NCBI GenBank assembly: GCA_037074705.1
Contig: CM073590.1
Location: forward strand, 49,813,895 to 49,877,894
Origin: Zhengitettix transpicula
Taxonomy: Eukaryota > Arthropoda > Insecta > Orthoptera > Tetrigidae
Length of the DNA stretch: 64,000 bases
Direction: 5' to 3'
The position numbers were made by a program, and so were the translations under genes. The notes under the pieces were generated by a model. The model had not been told where the DNA came from, ran no database searches, and was given only the letters and a program-made list of their open reading frames with translations. Below are positions 12,262 through 23,300 of the stretch, piece after piece; the stretch's first letter is position 1, and each line of letters opens with the position of its first letter.

Positions 12262-13911
12262 TACCATTATTATTAAAGAAAGAAAAGTATGAAGTTGGTT
12301 TATGAGTCCAATTTAAAGAAAATATTTATATTAGTCCTGTCATTAATACTGAAGCAGAATCTCAAGCCTCTTGGAAAAAATTACGAAAATGTAGCCTCAT
12401 CTTTACTAGGCCCAAAATGTGCGGTGCAGATACCTGATATTATTAATTATTTTCGCAATTGAGAAATTGTAGAGCAATTAAGAAATGAAATTACATTCCT
12501 GTAAAACGAAAAGAATTGTAAAGCAAGCTATCAGATGCAGAAAACCGATATAGCCGACTATCTGTCTTAAATCTGTAAAATGGTTTCGGACTCTTAAAGC
12601 ATGTATTCTCTGTCGCGGGAGTGTTGGGAATGACTTTTGCATGCCTGCTTCTTAATTTTCTTTATCCATGACCCCGCCCATGCCAAAAACTACATTAAAT
12701 TTAACAATGATTAAAAAATGCCTGACTTTTTTATATTATAAATGAATAAATGACCTTAAGTCAGTAAAACTATGAAGTTGATTGCTATAATATATATTAC
12801 ATACACGACATTTTGTCCTCTTCTAGGACCTCATCAGGTCATCCGTCATCTACTTATCATTATTTTTGCAATAAACTTTATATAAATTTATATTTTTTCT
12901 GTTTTTGGTGTTACCTAGTCCGACTTATATTATCTATGAAGACGTGTAACGGTCTTTTAATGAGTTGTTATCAACGATTTATTTGCGTTCTAAAAGTGCA
13001 ACAGGTTAAATGAGATTGTATTGTGGTGTTCCTTTTGGTGAGCTAAATGCTACTTTTTAAAATTGCATTAACATAAAATCATTAGACAAATTACCCAAGT
13101 TTCTTCGGAATTTTCAAACATGGTTTATAATGTTTCAACCCCTTTCCCTTAATAGTTTGCATAGTAAATAAAGTTGGTTGAGTAATAATACTACTGGCTC
13201 AAAAAGAATTTTATTGATCTACGAAGATACAATATCCAACAGCAATAAATTTATTTCATTTTACTAATTTCAGGAAAATTATTTTCGTAAATCATCTACA
13301 TAAATTTTTAGTTCATGTTATTGCTACTTTCATTTTAGATTCCGACTCATTTTCTTCTGTGTTTTTGTTAATCGTCCCAGAACAATTATGTTTACTGAAT
13401 TTTCTCGGTGAATATGCCGTTTGAAATGGTTCTCGATTTTCCAATCGTATTGTGTTGATGAAACAAAACGCTATTCAATTGAAAGAACAATTTTGTCATA
13501 TTATATAGTAAAACAGTCATAAGCACCTTTGCACCTTTATGTGCAGGTTGGCCGATCATTGATGGCATTGCTAATATAAATTTTATATTACTCCGCTCTG
13601 TAACATACACAGCTTAGAAATATTGCGGAACACTGACAGTGAAGAATTAGGAGACAAAACCTGATTTCAAGAGTTTGTAATAAATTTATTACATTTATAA
13701 GTTGATAAGAAAAAGAAGAAGAAGGGTTTATATCCTTGGGTTTGTTTTTAGAAATGTTTTATCTTTGTTTTGTTAGTTGCTTTGTTAATGTATTGAGAGG
13801 AGCAATGAATTAATTAAGCGAGACGGATTTTATTTATTCTATATGCATATATATATATATGAAAAATTTACGTCTGATTGAAAATAATGAATAAGAACGA
13901 TAGCCAATTCA
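12259..13911. other. AT-rich spacer, no gene recognised
   Basis: ORFs of 66-72 codons only, with no domain. Nothing else supportable. Confidence 0.55.
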
Positions 13912-14059
13912 GACAAAAAAGTGATACCACACAACGTTTCCTTTGAGTTTTGTCAACTGACAAGAGCAGTTGTGTCGCTCTAGGCTCTTCTTCACGCCTA
14001 ACGAAAGGGACAAGGATCCCAGAAAGGTTGTGTGGTATTTATATTATCACTTTTTTGTC
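13912..14059. mobile_element. 148-bp MITE-like element
   Basis: The left end GACAAAAAAGTGAT followed by ACCACACAAC is matched in reverse complement at the right end, where GTTGTGTGGT and ATCACTTTTTTGTC are separated by 7 extra bases. The core contains GTTGTGTCGCTCTAGGCTCTTC, related to 5290-5400. There is no coding capacity, so it would need a transposase from elsewhere. Confidence 0.6.
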
Positions 14060-14292
14060 TTTTTTGATATAATAAATTAATTAAAGAGTTTATTATAGGT
14101 TATCTGATTTCTGTTCATAATTTACTACGTTCTAATAACATTTTCATCATCTTCAAAATGTCTTTTAATAATTTGTCTTTTTTGGTTTTCATGTTAAAGA
14201 ATAAAACTGTTTTGAAAAAATAAATGGTCATTTCCAATGTCAGGCTCCACTCGCAGTTACTACCATTTTTAAATAGAAGGAAGCAGTAATAA

Positions 14293-14579
14293 ACTCAAGG
14301 CACGGCGAGGGGAAAGCTGCGATCCCACAGCAAACCCCTCTCCAGGGCGTGGGACAAATACCAAATGCCCGACCTACCTGATGCAGGTTTTTCTAGGGTT
14401 TTCCCTGCATCACTTTTAGGTGAATTGCCGGGTAGGATCCTTAAACCATAGCCCGGGGGCCATAGTAAACCCCTGGCTACCTTGCTCTACCTTTCAGCAG
14501 CCCCCCCCCCCTTTCACTCATTTTCCTATGCTATAGAGGGGAGTTGCCACTATGTGGATTGCCCTATACATAACCTGTC
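14293..14579 (+). mobile_element. SINE-like family S, copy S3 (5'-truncated)
   Basis: Matches S2 from the GGCACGG..GAGGGGAA point onward, with GCCGGGTAGGATCC, GCCCGGGGGCC and GAGGGGAGTTGCC. It lacks the family's 5' part and has a poly-C expansion at about 14503-14512. Confidence 0.6.
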
Positions 14580-16261
14580 TACACCTATAAAATCAATGGT
14601 AGATTCGAGAAGATTTTTGAACCACGCTGCTGCCATATTCGAGTCGGTTGAGCTAGTCAAGTTCTGTTTTTCATTCATTCATCAGGCTAAGTGAATGAAT
14701 GACCAAGTCTAAATAAGTGGTGTGAAGTGTAAGTCTCGTCATAAATAGTCATCACATATAATCGTCAACAAAGTGTAAATAAATAAATAATATTAGTATT
14801 ACGGAAATAGTAGTTTATATGACGAGTTCCCAGTTCCTAGCATTGCCATTATTATCATAAAAATGGATAACATAAGTATTTCTAACAAAATTTATGTAAT
14901 ATTAATATTTTATATATCGATTACATTTAATATTCATAATTTTATGTTTCAAAGTACACCTTTAGAAAGATTTTTGATTTTTTCTGTATGATTTTAATTT
15001 CCTCCGAAATAAAAATTGTTCTAATCAGTAGATATTGACACTTTTGGACGTGAAAAAAATAGAATAAAGTAGATAGTAGGTAACAGTGACATCTCAATTA
15101 GTAGAATTTAATTCCAATTTGCTTTCTGGATTTAATATGAGTAAGGTTATTGAATTATATCACACGAACAAGACGTGCGTATACTAATTTATTTCAACAT
15201 TTAAATTAGAGCAAAACATTGATACATAAAGACTTTATTTCTTCTGAGTTGTTTGAAAGGTATTCTGGACAACGTACAGGAAATGGAAAGAACGGGAGCA
15301 GTTTCTCGAGAAGGTTCAGACAGACGCGTAAAATATATAGTTGAGCTGTGCGATAAAATGTACAAGCGTATCGTGCTGGCTACTGGGGCGTTGTTAAATG
15401 TATGTGTCCTTGCCTACGGGCGAGCATTCTCGGAATGCTTGAGTTACTAAATATTTTATTACACTCGAAGAATGTTATGTCTGGAAAAAAATATCCTGTC
15501 ATAAATGCCAACGATCTGCCACAAGATAACTCCTCCACGCAACCAAGAGCTTGCAGATATTTGAATCCCATGGGCATATGTATTAAGTTTCTCTTTTCTT
15601 AATTCTATTCACCAGGGAAAACCTTCAACATTCCAGTATATTTTTAATAGTTCTTATATAAGAACCTAAATTCGATTAAGAATTTCATTCATTTGAGACT
15701 TATTCCAACTGTGAAAACTATAAATATATTATAAATTTCATGTATTTGTGTTAGTATGGAACGTAAAATAGGACATTTTATATTATATTATATTTTATAT
15801 TTTTTCAAAGTAATTACTAGGCCTATTCTGATATTACAGTCCCTAATTTTAGTGATTCATTGAATAAATCGTAATTTATTTATAGTTGACGTGGAATAAA
15901 CGGAATCTTAAATGGGTTTGTACTTTCGCTTGTATTAAAACCTATACTTTCACACTTCTTTGCGTTTGCTACCTTTACCCAATTCCGTTGTACGCTTAGC
16001 ACAACATTTTCATTACATTTCTTTTCCATCTATCTAATGCCTACCGCAAGAACGATTAAAATAAATGCAATCTCAATAATTTTATCATAAATCGTTTCCA
16101 ATTTTGGAGGTTCTTAGTAAGAAACTGCTTCCATATATCTTATTACAGAGTGTCACAAACGTTTCCTTAACATGGAACTTGGTAAAACCATTACAAAGAG
16201 TAGCGTCATAGTAACAGCTACTTTGAACTTGTTTCTCGCACGTACTTTCATTTTGCGTTTT
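14580..16261. other. Spacer; one less AT-rich patch, no gene recognised
   Basis: Bases 15240-15600 are less AT-rich than the surroundings and hold three overlapping ORFs of 65-66 codons on both strands. None shows a domain and none is clearly better than the others. I cannot call an exon here. Confidence 0.5.
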
Positions 16262-16332
16262 TTTCCCCTTTCAAATCTCTTCATGTGCTATTAAAGGGGA
16301 GTTGCCACCAAATGGACTACCCTCATGTTGCA
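16262..16332 (+). mobile_element. SINE-like family S, copy S4 (3' end only)
   Basis: Only the last 70 bp of the family (CCCCTTTCAAATC, AAAGGGGAGTTGCC, CTACCCTCATGT) are present, followed by a short AT repeat. This is a strongly 5'-truncated copy. Confidence 0.6.
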
Positions 16333-16575
16333 AAATATATATATTACGTTCAATGTCAGATTCAACGTTATACGTACCCTCCCAAAATCTATATATCGTC
16401 TGAGGCAATGATCAAAAATTTTACCTTTAGTTTATTAAAATGATAAATTTAGAAACCACAGAATTACAAATAATTTATAATAGCCTGTTAAAATTTATGG
16501 ATCACTTTGTATGAATTGAAGATATCGGCAGCCAAGAAACTGAAAAATATTTAAAATTAGCTGTAATTAAAAATA

Positions 16576-16819
16576 CAATTCAAGGATAGAGAGGAAGGCT
16601 TTCACAAGCTCAACCAATAAAGGCCATGAAATTAAATTGATTTACAGTATCACGATGGATTAAGATCGACCACACCAGGAATCGAACCCGGGACCTCCCT
16701 GTAATGCGTTGGACTCATGGTCCGGTCGACATTTTTCCATTCTGATACTTAAATTCGATTTAATTTCATGACCCCTATGGTTTGATCTTGTGAAAGATTT
16801 TCTGTCTATCCTTGGATTG
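16576..16819. mobile_element. Foldback element with tRNA-like core
   Basis: Two arms of roughly 95 bp are reverse complements with scattered mismatches. The left arm runs CAATTCAAGGATAGA, CTTTCACAAG, CATGAAATTAAATTGA, AGTATCACGATGG. The right arm read on minus runs CAATCCAAGGATAGA, CTTTCACAAG, CATGAAATTAAATCGA, AGTATCAGAATGG. The centre contains, on the minus strand, GGTTCGATTCC, an exact polymerase III B-box of tRNA genes. No transposase is present. A long hairpin RNA or a non-autonomous transposon are both possible. Confidence 0.6.
16665..16730 (-). ncRNA. tRNA-related sequence (pseudo-tRNA or SINE head)
   Basis: Minus-strand reading gives GGACCATGAGTCCAACGCAT then GGGAGGTCCCGGGTTCGATTCC. 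The T-arm and B-box look tRNA-like, but I cannot fold a complete acceptor and D-arm, so it is not called a functional tRNA gene. Confidence 0.35.
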
Positions 16820-17452
16820 AAAATTTTAAAACCCTTGATCTATGTACATACAAAAATACGTTCTTCATTTGAGGTCATAAAATACAGGCCATGTAAGAAT
16901 TGTAATTTAGTAACAAAATTAATTGTAGGTGAGCCTGCATAAGGGTCATCAGGATGGAGGAATTTTCGGATCTGGCGTATACAGCCATAGCTGATATGGA
17001 CTCATGTTAGAATTATATTTTTGGAAGAGGTTAATCTCATATGCTCCATCTCTTAATTTTTGTAAAATGAATGTGATTTTATTTTTATCGTTTGACTTGT
17101 TTTTTATTCTTTGCTGTTGATTATGCCATAAATTGGCCGAAATTTGTGACTTTACAGTTTTCCAAATACAATTTTGAAGACTGAAATTGGTTTATTGATA
17201 TAATTTGGTATTACTGAACGATACTTGTAATTTTATTTTTGTGTGCTCCTCAGTGTAGGAGTTTTTTGATCGTTCTCCTAGTAGCCGAATTTATTTTTGC
17301 TACAAAAGTATTGAATATGCTGCTTTTTTATCTACTCTTTTCTTTCTTTGTTTTTTGTACGGCCAGGAATGTTAGATTTATCGTCCGTCAGCTGTAAGAT
17401 GTGACTTGTGCCTCGTTACTGTATGTGTGTATGCTTCTTGGGTCATGTCGGG
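16820..17452. other. AT-rich spacer left of the array, no gene recognised
   Basis: Low-complexity T-rich sequence, no supported feature. It ends at the left breakpoint of the array near 17453. Confidence 0.5.
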
Positions 17453-17732
17453 TTTATTCTCTTCAGTAACTCCCAACAGGTAAGCAGCCCTCCTTCACAC
17501 ATCGAAGAATTCCTCCGCACACCACCTGAAAGGGCCACACTTGTAACATCTGCCAGAGACTTATATCAATATTACTGTAATTTTAATGGATCTTTCATTG
17601 AGATTCAACGGAGTGAATATGATCTAACTACTTGTTGTCTGAGTATACATTTTCACAACGCACTTATCATAAACAAAATAAATTTTAATAATATAATTTC
17701 TTGTTTAAAGTTAGGGATTGTCTCTTGTTTTA

Positions 17733-17844
17733 GGCTACCTTCCTCTACCCTTCCACATCACCCATTTCAAATCCCTTCCTATGCTCTTAAAGGGGAGTTG
17801 CACAAAGTGGATTACCCTCATGTAGCCTGTTGCCCTAAAAAAAA
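17733..17844 (+). mobile_element. SINE-like family S, truncated copy in N0
   Basis: GCTACCTTCCTCTACCC to TGCCCTAAAAAAAA, the same 3' end as S2 with an A tail. The same insertion is in N1 (45451) and N2 (62109), and absent from H units, so it predates duplication of the N type. Confidence 0.7.
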
Positions 17845-18587
17845 GAATGGATTTTAATGAACTTATTAAATTATCCGAATTTTAAAAATACCCAGTAATT
17901 AATATGATATATGATTGTCATTTATTAAAACAATCATGTATTTATTCCGTTATTTCTTCTAAAAATTCTGCGTTCAATTGCAATAAAACTAGAGATGTAA
18001 CTTTTAATCCATCAATCCTCGGACTCCAATATTAATTATAATAAAATACGGCGAATTGTTTCTTTATTCTATGCGTTTGTAAACTTGTGGTCTTAGATGT
18101 GACCCTTGTCATTCCAAGTTAGAGACGAGAGAAGCAGATTAACTTGTTTACCGCATATTAACATATAACCGGCATGATGTTAGCGATTAATCTGGTTTAT
18201 GGGGAAACTACATGTTTGAAGCGTTAAGGATGTTATGGGGCTGATGGGAAGAGCGGATATTATAGGGAGTATGGTAGTGCCAGTTGGTAGGAGGGCTAGT
18301 TAGGTAATTCCAGAGTGATTTAGGGGGAGGATAATGTCAATTGGGAGTTTACGTTTTAGTCTGCGATTTTGTAAAGGAGGGGGTGGGTTACTGTAGAATA
18401 GCTCAATGGTGGGATTTGGATGGTAGATAGAGCTATTTATTAAGGACTTTGTAGATTTCTGAATTATGGCAAGGATTAGGGGAATTTCAAGGTCTTTGTG
18501 GATAACTGAGTTGCGAAGGTACCAAAGGGAATTTGATATTAAACGGAGAATTTTGTTTTGTTTGGTTTGTATTTTGTTGGAGTGGGA

Positions 18588-19130
18588 CTAGGCAGTGCAT
18601 CCCCATATGGCACATGAGTACGACCATATGGGGCGGATTAGGGATAGATTGCGGAGTCTTTTGGTGCTAAGGGATATGGGAGATTTTCTGTTTATAAGAG
18701 GGAAGAGTTGTTTTATTTTGTTGCTGATTCTGGAGGTAATGTGGGCTATGTGAGGTTTCCATGATAATTTGGAATCAAGGATAACGCCTAGGTATGGTGT
18801 AGTTTGTTGAATAGGTATTTTGGTTATTTCAAAGATAGTATGGTTTTTTGGGTGAGGGGAAAGATCCAGGAAAAATAGGGGAAGCGTTGCTTTTCTGACC
18901 GGATGTCTAACGGGTAGAATTTGGGCGGGTGAAAATCCTAATTCTTTAATTTCAGTTAATATAATAGTTTTATCAGAATTTGGGTGAAGGCCTCTAATAA
19001 CAACTCTGAACTTTCTCTCGTCTCTAACTTGGAATGTGTGAAATTCCGCAATGTTTTGTTGAAGGTATTTGATGACTGTTCTAAAGTCGTTTATTGACGA
19101 TGTTTTTAATTTAAGTTTGTTATCTGCCAT
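18588..19130 (-). pseudogene. Fused Gag/RT-tail ORF created by internal deletion
   Basis: A 180-codon ORF starts MADNKLKLKTSS and reads the ORF1 (Gag-like) region with FHTFQVRDERKFRVVIRGLH, a signature of insect non-LTR Gag proteins just ahead of their CCHC zinc knuckles. Near residue 100 it switches to TKIPIQQTTPYLGVILDSKL, which belongs to the C-terminal part of the reverse transcriptase. It ends at a TAG (WGCTA*) shared with the copy at 46279. Zinc knuckles, endonuclease and RT catalytic motifs are all missing. It is an accidental in-frame fusion; there is no evidence that it is expressed. Confidence 0.8.
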
Positions 19131-19183
19131 GTTGTTTATAAATTTATCATCACAGATAGTTTTTAACTGATTAAGAAAGGTAT

Positions 19184-19666
19184 TTACTTTATTGATGTTG
19201 CTTTGAAAATGGGAGGGGGTAGCACTTGGCGAGGGGCACTATCTGTAGATTCTTCTTCGTATTGAAAAATTTGTAAACGGTTTGATGTAAGAAAAGGAGA
19301 GTTCTGATGAGAGTTTTGGTTGTTTGAAGTTGTATGGTTTGGGATGCTAGGTGGTGTATTTGAGGGAATGCCTATTCTTTTATTTGAAGAAATAGTTGTA
19401 AAAGCTGGGGAGAGAGGGATAGGTAATTCATTAGAGGCTGTTGATGGCTGGTTGAGGTTTTCACATTCGAGATCCATATCCATGATGGAGACGGGACCCT
19501 GGAGGTGGGGCTGCTGCGTTGCGATGCTGACGCTCTCAGAGGTGTAGTAATGTAGATGATCTCGAAGAAGTAGTGACGACGGATGAGAATGGATGATGTT
19601 TTCGAGGCTTGAATATACCACTCGGTGTACTTCGATGGGTTCACATGAATTGCCAGTGTTGTTCAC
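19184..19666 (-). pseudogene. ORF1 (Gag-like) N-terminal region of J1
   Basis: A 160-codon ORF beginning MNNTGNSCEPIEVHR, rich in Ser, Thr, Pro and Asn, as is usual for the disordered head of Jockey-type Gag proteins. It contains MDMDLECENLNQPSTASNE. Translation breaks at its end, and the continuation of ORF1 (18588-19130) is in another frame, so a frameshift and stops separate them. The matching region of J2 (49512-49974) is also frameshifted. Confidence 0.65.
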
Positions 19667-20021
19667 ACGTTATTAGATCTATTGGGCACTCGTGCGGGCA
19701 AGAAGTAAACAAAGCGAACGTCTGTACACTTAATAAAGTAAATAGCCCTAATTCGTAGAGAAATTCTGACAAATATTAAAGTGTCAAATATATGAGAAAT
19801 TAGAAAAGTAAAAATTTCCCAGAATAATGTAAACAGTTCTACTTCTACATAGTAAATCAGTGTATTTTATAGCTATTTGACGTGCAAAGTGAATATAATA
19901 TAAACAGACACTACTATTATATATCAATGTGATAGTATATAAAACCTAATATTTTGGACAATTCGAGATAATTTACGGTCTATGATGAAGTTACGGACAA
20001 ATGTTACAAGTGTGGACTTAC

Positions 20022-20226
20022 CTGGTTTCTCATAGTTGTCAGTGGCCACGTGTCGATCTTAGCGATGTAGATGGTTTATATGTACAGCTGAATAGAATGT
20101 GGGTAAATTTTTCATTTAATATCTGCCATTGATTGAATGTCGTAGCGCCACCTGTAAATTAAGATAAATAAGTTTTCTGTCTGATTATTATCAATGATTA
20201 AACCTTTTACATCAAGGCGCCGTACC
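20022..20226 (-). other. Exon-intron-like module in the unit body
   Basis: On the minus strand a CTGCAG|GTACGG donor at 20226/20225 and a TTTACAG|GTGGCG acceptor at 20152/20151 would bound a 74-bp intron. A further CAG|GTAAGT donor follows at 20022/20021. All of these sites are kept in the diverged N1 unit (42757-42990) although the sequence between them has changed a lot. Reading frames do not stay open in both types, so a protein is not supported. It could be a remnant of a spliced gene or transcript, or chance. Confidence 0.3.
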
Positions 20227-20589
20227 TGCAGCATGTAATTTTGTATGACGATGATTTCTTCGAAATGAAACATATGGCTTATTTCTTCTCAACTATGTGT
20301 TCATTTAATTGCAAAGAGTTACAAATTCTGTAGTGATTGCTGGAGAGAATCTGCCCGAACATTTCTGGTCGACGTTTGCTGTGGACTGATGCAGGCTACG
20401 TTTCCTTAGTAACGAAGCGTCGCTCTCAAACGTCACCAACAATGCAGAATTCACAACGGGTATCAAAAATATTTTCAACGTTTCTGTAAATAGCAAATAA
20501 AACGTTAGTTATTATAGATATAATTTTTCTTGATTTGCGTTGAATTAAAATAAATATCATATATCGAGATTTTCATCTTATAAATAAAA

Positions 20590-20670
20590 AAGAGTGTATG
20601 TATGTTTGTTTGTATGTTTGTATGTTTGTATGTTTGTATGTTTGTATGTTTGTTTGTTTGTATATTTGTA
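20590..20670 (+). repeat. TATGTTTG microsatellite in the Helitron 5' region
   Basis: About ten TATGTTTG/TATG units directly after the 5' terminus. The Helitron start at 62389 has an equivalent TATG tract at the same distance. Confidence 0.9.
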
Positions 20671-20680
20671 TGTTCGTTAT

Positions 20681-21520
20681 ACAAATCTACACCGGTAGAG
20701 TAAATTTCACCAAATTTCGTACACGTGTTCTTTACGACCAGGAAACAAACACTGTCGGGGTGAGACATGTCTACCACCCCCAGAAGCGGGGGTGCACGGG
20801 GGTTGAAATATTTAAACAAGCTAAAACAGCCGATATTTTAGTCGGATAATAATTTTTAGGGGTCCAAGATATTTATGGTGTTTCTACCGATGTTTTCTGA
20901 ATATAATTTTCATCCCCTACACCCTGGGAAAAGGGCACCCTTAGGGTTTGGGGTGGAGAATACAAATCTATACCGGTGGATCAAATTTCACCAAATCTCG
21001 TACACGTGTTTTTTGCGACCAGGAAAAAACACTGTCGGGGTGAGACGCGCCTACCACCCCCTGAAGCGGGGGTGGACGGGGGTGGAAATATTTGAACATG
21101 CAAAAACAGTCGATATTTCAGTCGGATAAATATTTTTAGGGGTCAAAGATATTTATAGTCTTTCCACTGATGATATCTGAGTATAATTTTCAACCTCTAC
21201 ACCCTGGGGAAAGAGCACCCCTAGCGTTTGGGGTGGAGAGTACAAATCTACACCGCTGGAACAAATTTCACGAAATTTCGTACACAGGTTCTTTGCGACC
21301 AGGAAAACAACACTGTCGGGGTGAGACGCGTCTACCAACCCCAGAAGCGGGGGTGGACGGGGGTCGAAATACTTAAACATACTGAAACAGCAGGTATTAG
21401 ATTTGGATAAATATTTTTGGGGTCAAAGATATTGATAGTGTTTCTACCGATGTTATCTGAATATAATATTCATCTCCTACGCCCTGGGAAAAGGGCACCC
21501 TTAGGGTTTGGGGTGGAGTT
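20681..21520 (+). repeat. 280-bp tandem repeats inside the nested Helitron
   Basis: Three successive copies start ACAAATCTA at 20681, 20962 and 21242. Each holds CACTGTCGGGGTGAGAC, a CCACCCC..GAAGCGGGGGTGGACGGGGG palindromic stretch, and GGGAAAAGGGCACCC. Decayed pieces recur around 22210-22420. The ORFs reading through them are by-products of the repeat. Confidence 0.85.
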
Positions 21521-22713
21521 GCTTTACAGAAAAATAACGCGAATACAACCGAGTTTGGAGTCAAATCGAAGGTTATGTATGTCAGTGAGTATACTTCGGA
21601 TAAATATTTTTAATTGCCCATTTAACCCGAAAGGGTGGGGGTTGGAAGGGGAGATAAATAGTCAGTTCTTGCGCGTTCTTGGAGGAGAATTACGTGAATA
21701 CTATTTCAACGGATGTTGTTGAAAATATAAATCCCTTTAGACATTAGGGGTGAGCTTGCTTAGGGCTGGGGGTGAGAATTGTCTATTATTCTAAAACTGC
21801 CAAAATGTTATGTGTTTATGGGTATAGTGTTTCTACCGATGTGATATGAGTAAAAATTCAACCCTTTCCACCACGGGAAGGTAGCAGATTTAGGGGTGGT
21901 GTTGTTCATACTATTTTAACCGATGTTGTTTCCATTAATAACGACGTTTAATCAAAAATAAAAGTGTTTCAGAACCATTGCTTTTTATACTCTTTTAAAA
22001 AGTTTTTATATTATAAATTGTTATAAACATAATTTTACATTTATTCCGTAATTGAAGTTGTATTATTGAGAAGAAACAAAGCAACAAATAATCACGCACA
22101 AATACATGTAACAAAAACTCTACATGCTAACATAGTTTATAATTTAGTTTACTACAACTTCAATGAAAATATTATCCACGTAATCTACATTATTAGAACA
22201 ATTTTTCTCAAAATCACGTGTTCTTTGCGACCAGGAAACAAACACTGTCGGGGTGAGACGCGTCTACCACCCCCAGAAGCGGGGGTGGACGGGGGTTGAA
22301 ATATTTAAACATGCTAAAACAGTCGATATTTCAGGCGGATAAATATTTTTAGGGGTCACAGATATTGATAGTGTTTCTACCGACTGTTGGGGTGAGACGC
22401 GTCTACCACCCCCAGAAGCGGGTCGGGATTATCAGAAGAGCACTTTTAGGTGTTGGGTGGAGGAACGCTGCAATAAAATAACGCGAATACAACTGAGATT
22501 GGAGTCAAATCCAAGGTTATGGATGTCGTTCAGTTCAATTATAGCATCAAATTGGCCATTTAGCCCCGAGGGGCTGGAGTGGATGGGATGGAAATTTTCT
22601 AACATGTTAAATAATTGATATTAGCGTGGAATAAATGAATGCCGGGACCATTGACGTTGATAGTATTTCTACCGATGTTGTTTGTAGGCATGATAGGGGT
22701 GGGGCTGGTGGGA

Positions 22714-23300
22714 TTTCCTTGAAAATAACGGGAAAACAACCGAGATTCGAGTCAAATCGAAGGTAATGGATGTCCCTGAATTTATTTGACAATCTGGACA
22801 ACGCGCGGGTATCGGCTGGGTTGGGATGAGTTGACCGGCTGTTTTTTGCGTTGATTAAATATATTACGGGATGAATTACATTAATAAAATTTCCCTACAT
22901 GTTCTCTGTGTATAATTACAACCCCTTTCGGACTCATAAGGGTGCACATTTAAGGGTGGGCGTGAAGTAGCATTACATAAAAAGAAACCAGAAGCTATCG
23001 GGATTGTTACTGAGTTTAATTAATTTCCTTGAAAATAACGGTAAAACAACCGACATTCGAGTCAAATCGAAGGTAATGGATGTTGCTGAATTTATTTATG
23101 ACAATCTGGACAACGCGCGGGTATCGGCTGGGTTGGGATGAGTTGACCGGCTTTTTTTTCGTCAATTAAATATATTTCGGGATGAATTAGATTAATAAAA
23201 TTTCCCTACATGTTCTCTGTGTGTAATTTCAACCCCTTTCGGACTCGGAAAGGTGCACCCTTAAGGGTTGGCGTGGAAGTAGCATTACATAAAAAGAAAC
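22714..23300 (+). repeat. 311-bp tandem duplication inside the nested Helitron
   Basis: TTTCCTTGAAAATAACGG to ACATAAAAAGAAACCAGAA occurs at 22714 and again from 23025, offset 311 bp, with a few percent differences. Confidence 0.85.

Larger units (their letters stand above)
18046..19730 (-). mobile_element. Jockey-like non-LTR retrotransposon J1, internally deleted
   Basis: Minus-strand element flanked by TAATAAA at 18039-18045 and 19731-19737, exactly the flanks of the longer copy at 45746-50060. It keeps the 5' part of ORF1 and the 3' end of ORF2 but lacks about 2.63 kb between them. The deletion joint is near 18824, where 2 bp (GT) are shared by both ends. Same site plus same flanks means one insertion event later duplicated, with the deletion following in this copy. 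Confidence 0.85.
17453..20015. repeat. Unit N0 (left-truncated, with Jockey insertion)
   Basis: Homology to N1 and N2 starts abruptly near 17453 (TTATTCTCTTCAGTAACTCC); upstream sequence is unrelated. It contains the SINE-like piece at 17733, a deleted Jockey copy at 18046-19730 and the N-type tail 19731-20015. It corresponds to 45175-50345 of N1. Confidence 0.85.

Noticed and set aside
15253..15602. Possible host exon in a less AT-rich patch
   Set aside because: Competing short ORFs on both strands, no domain, no convincing splice pair.
16665..16730. Functional tRNA gene
   Set aside because: B-box and T-arm are present, but no complete cloverleaf can be drawn and the sequence sits in a foldback repeat.
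17408..17857. 149-codon plus-strand ORF across the array edge
   Set aside because: It crosses the breakpoint at 17453 and the SINE-like fragment, so it is a chance frame through unrelated pieces. The N1 and N2 equivalents do not share its start.
20305..20496. 63-64 codon minus ORF repeated at 33718-33912 and 50635-50826 (MLxTETLK..)
   Set aside because: It persists in all H units only because those units are near-identical recent copies. In the diverged N units the frame is broken, so there is no sign of coding constraint.
20598..21376. Several plus and minus ORFs of 60-104 codons in the nested Helitron
   Set aside because: They read through the TATGTTTG tract and the 280-bp tandem repeats and share no known domain.
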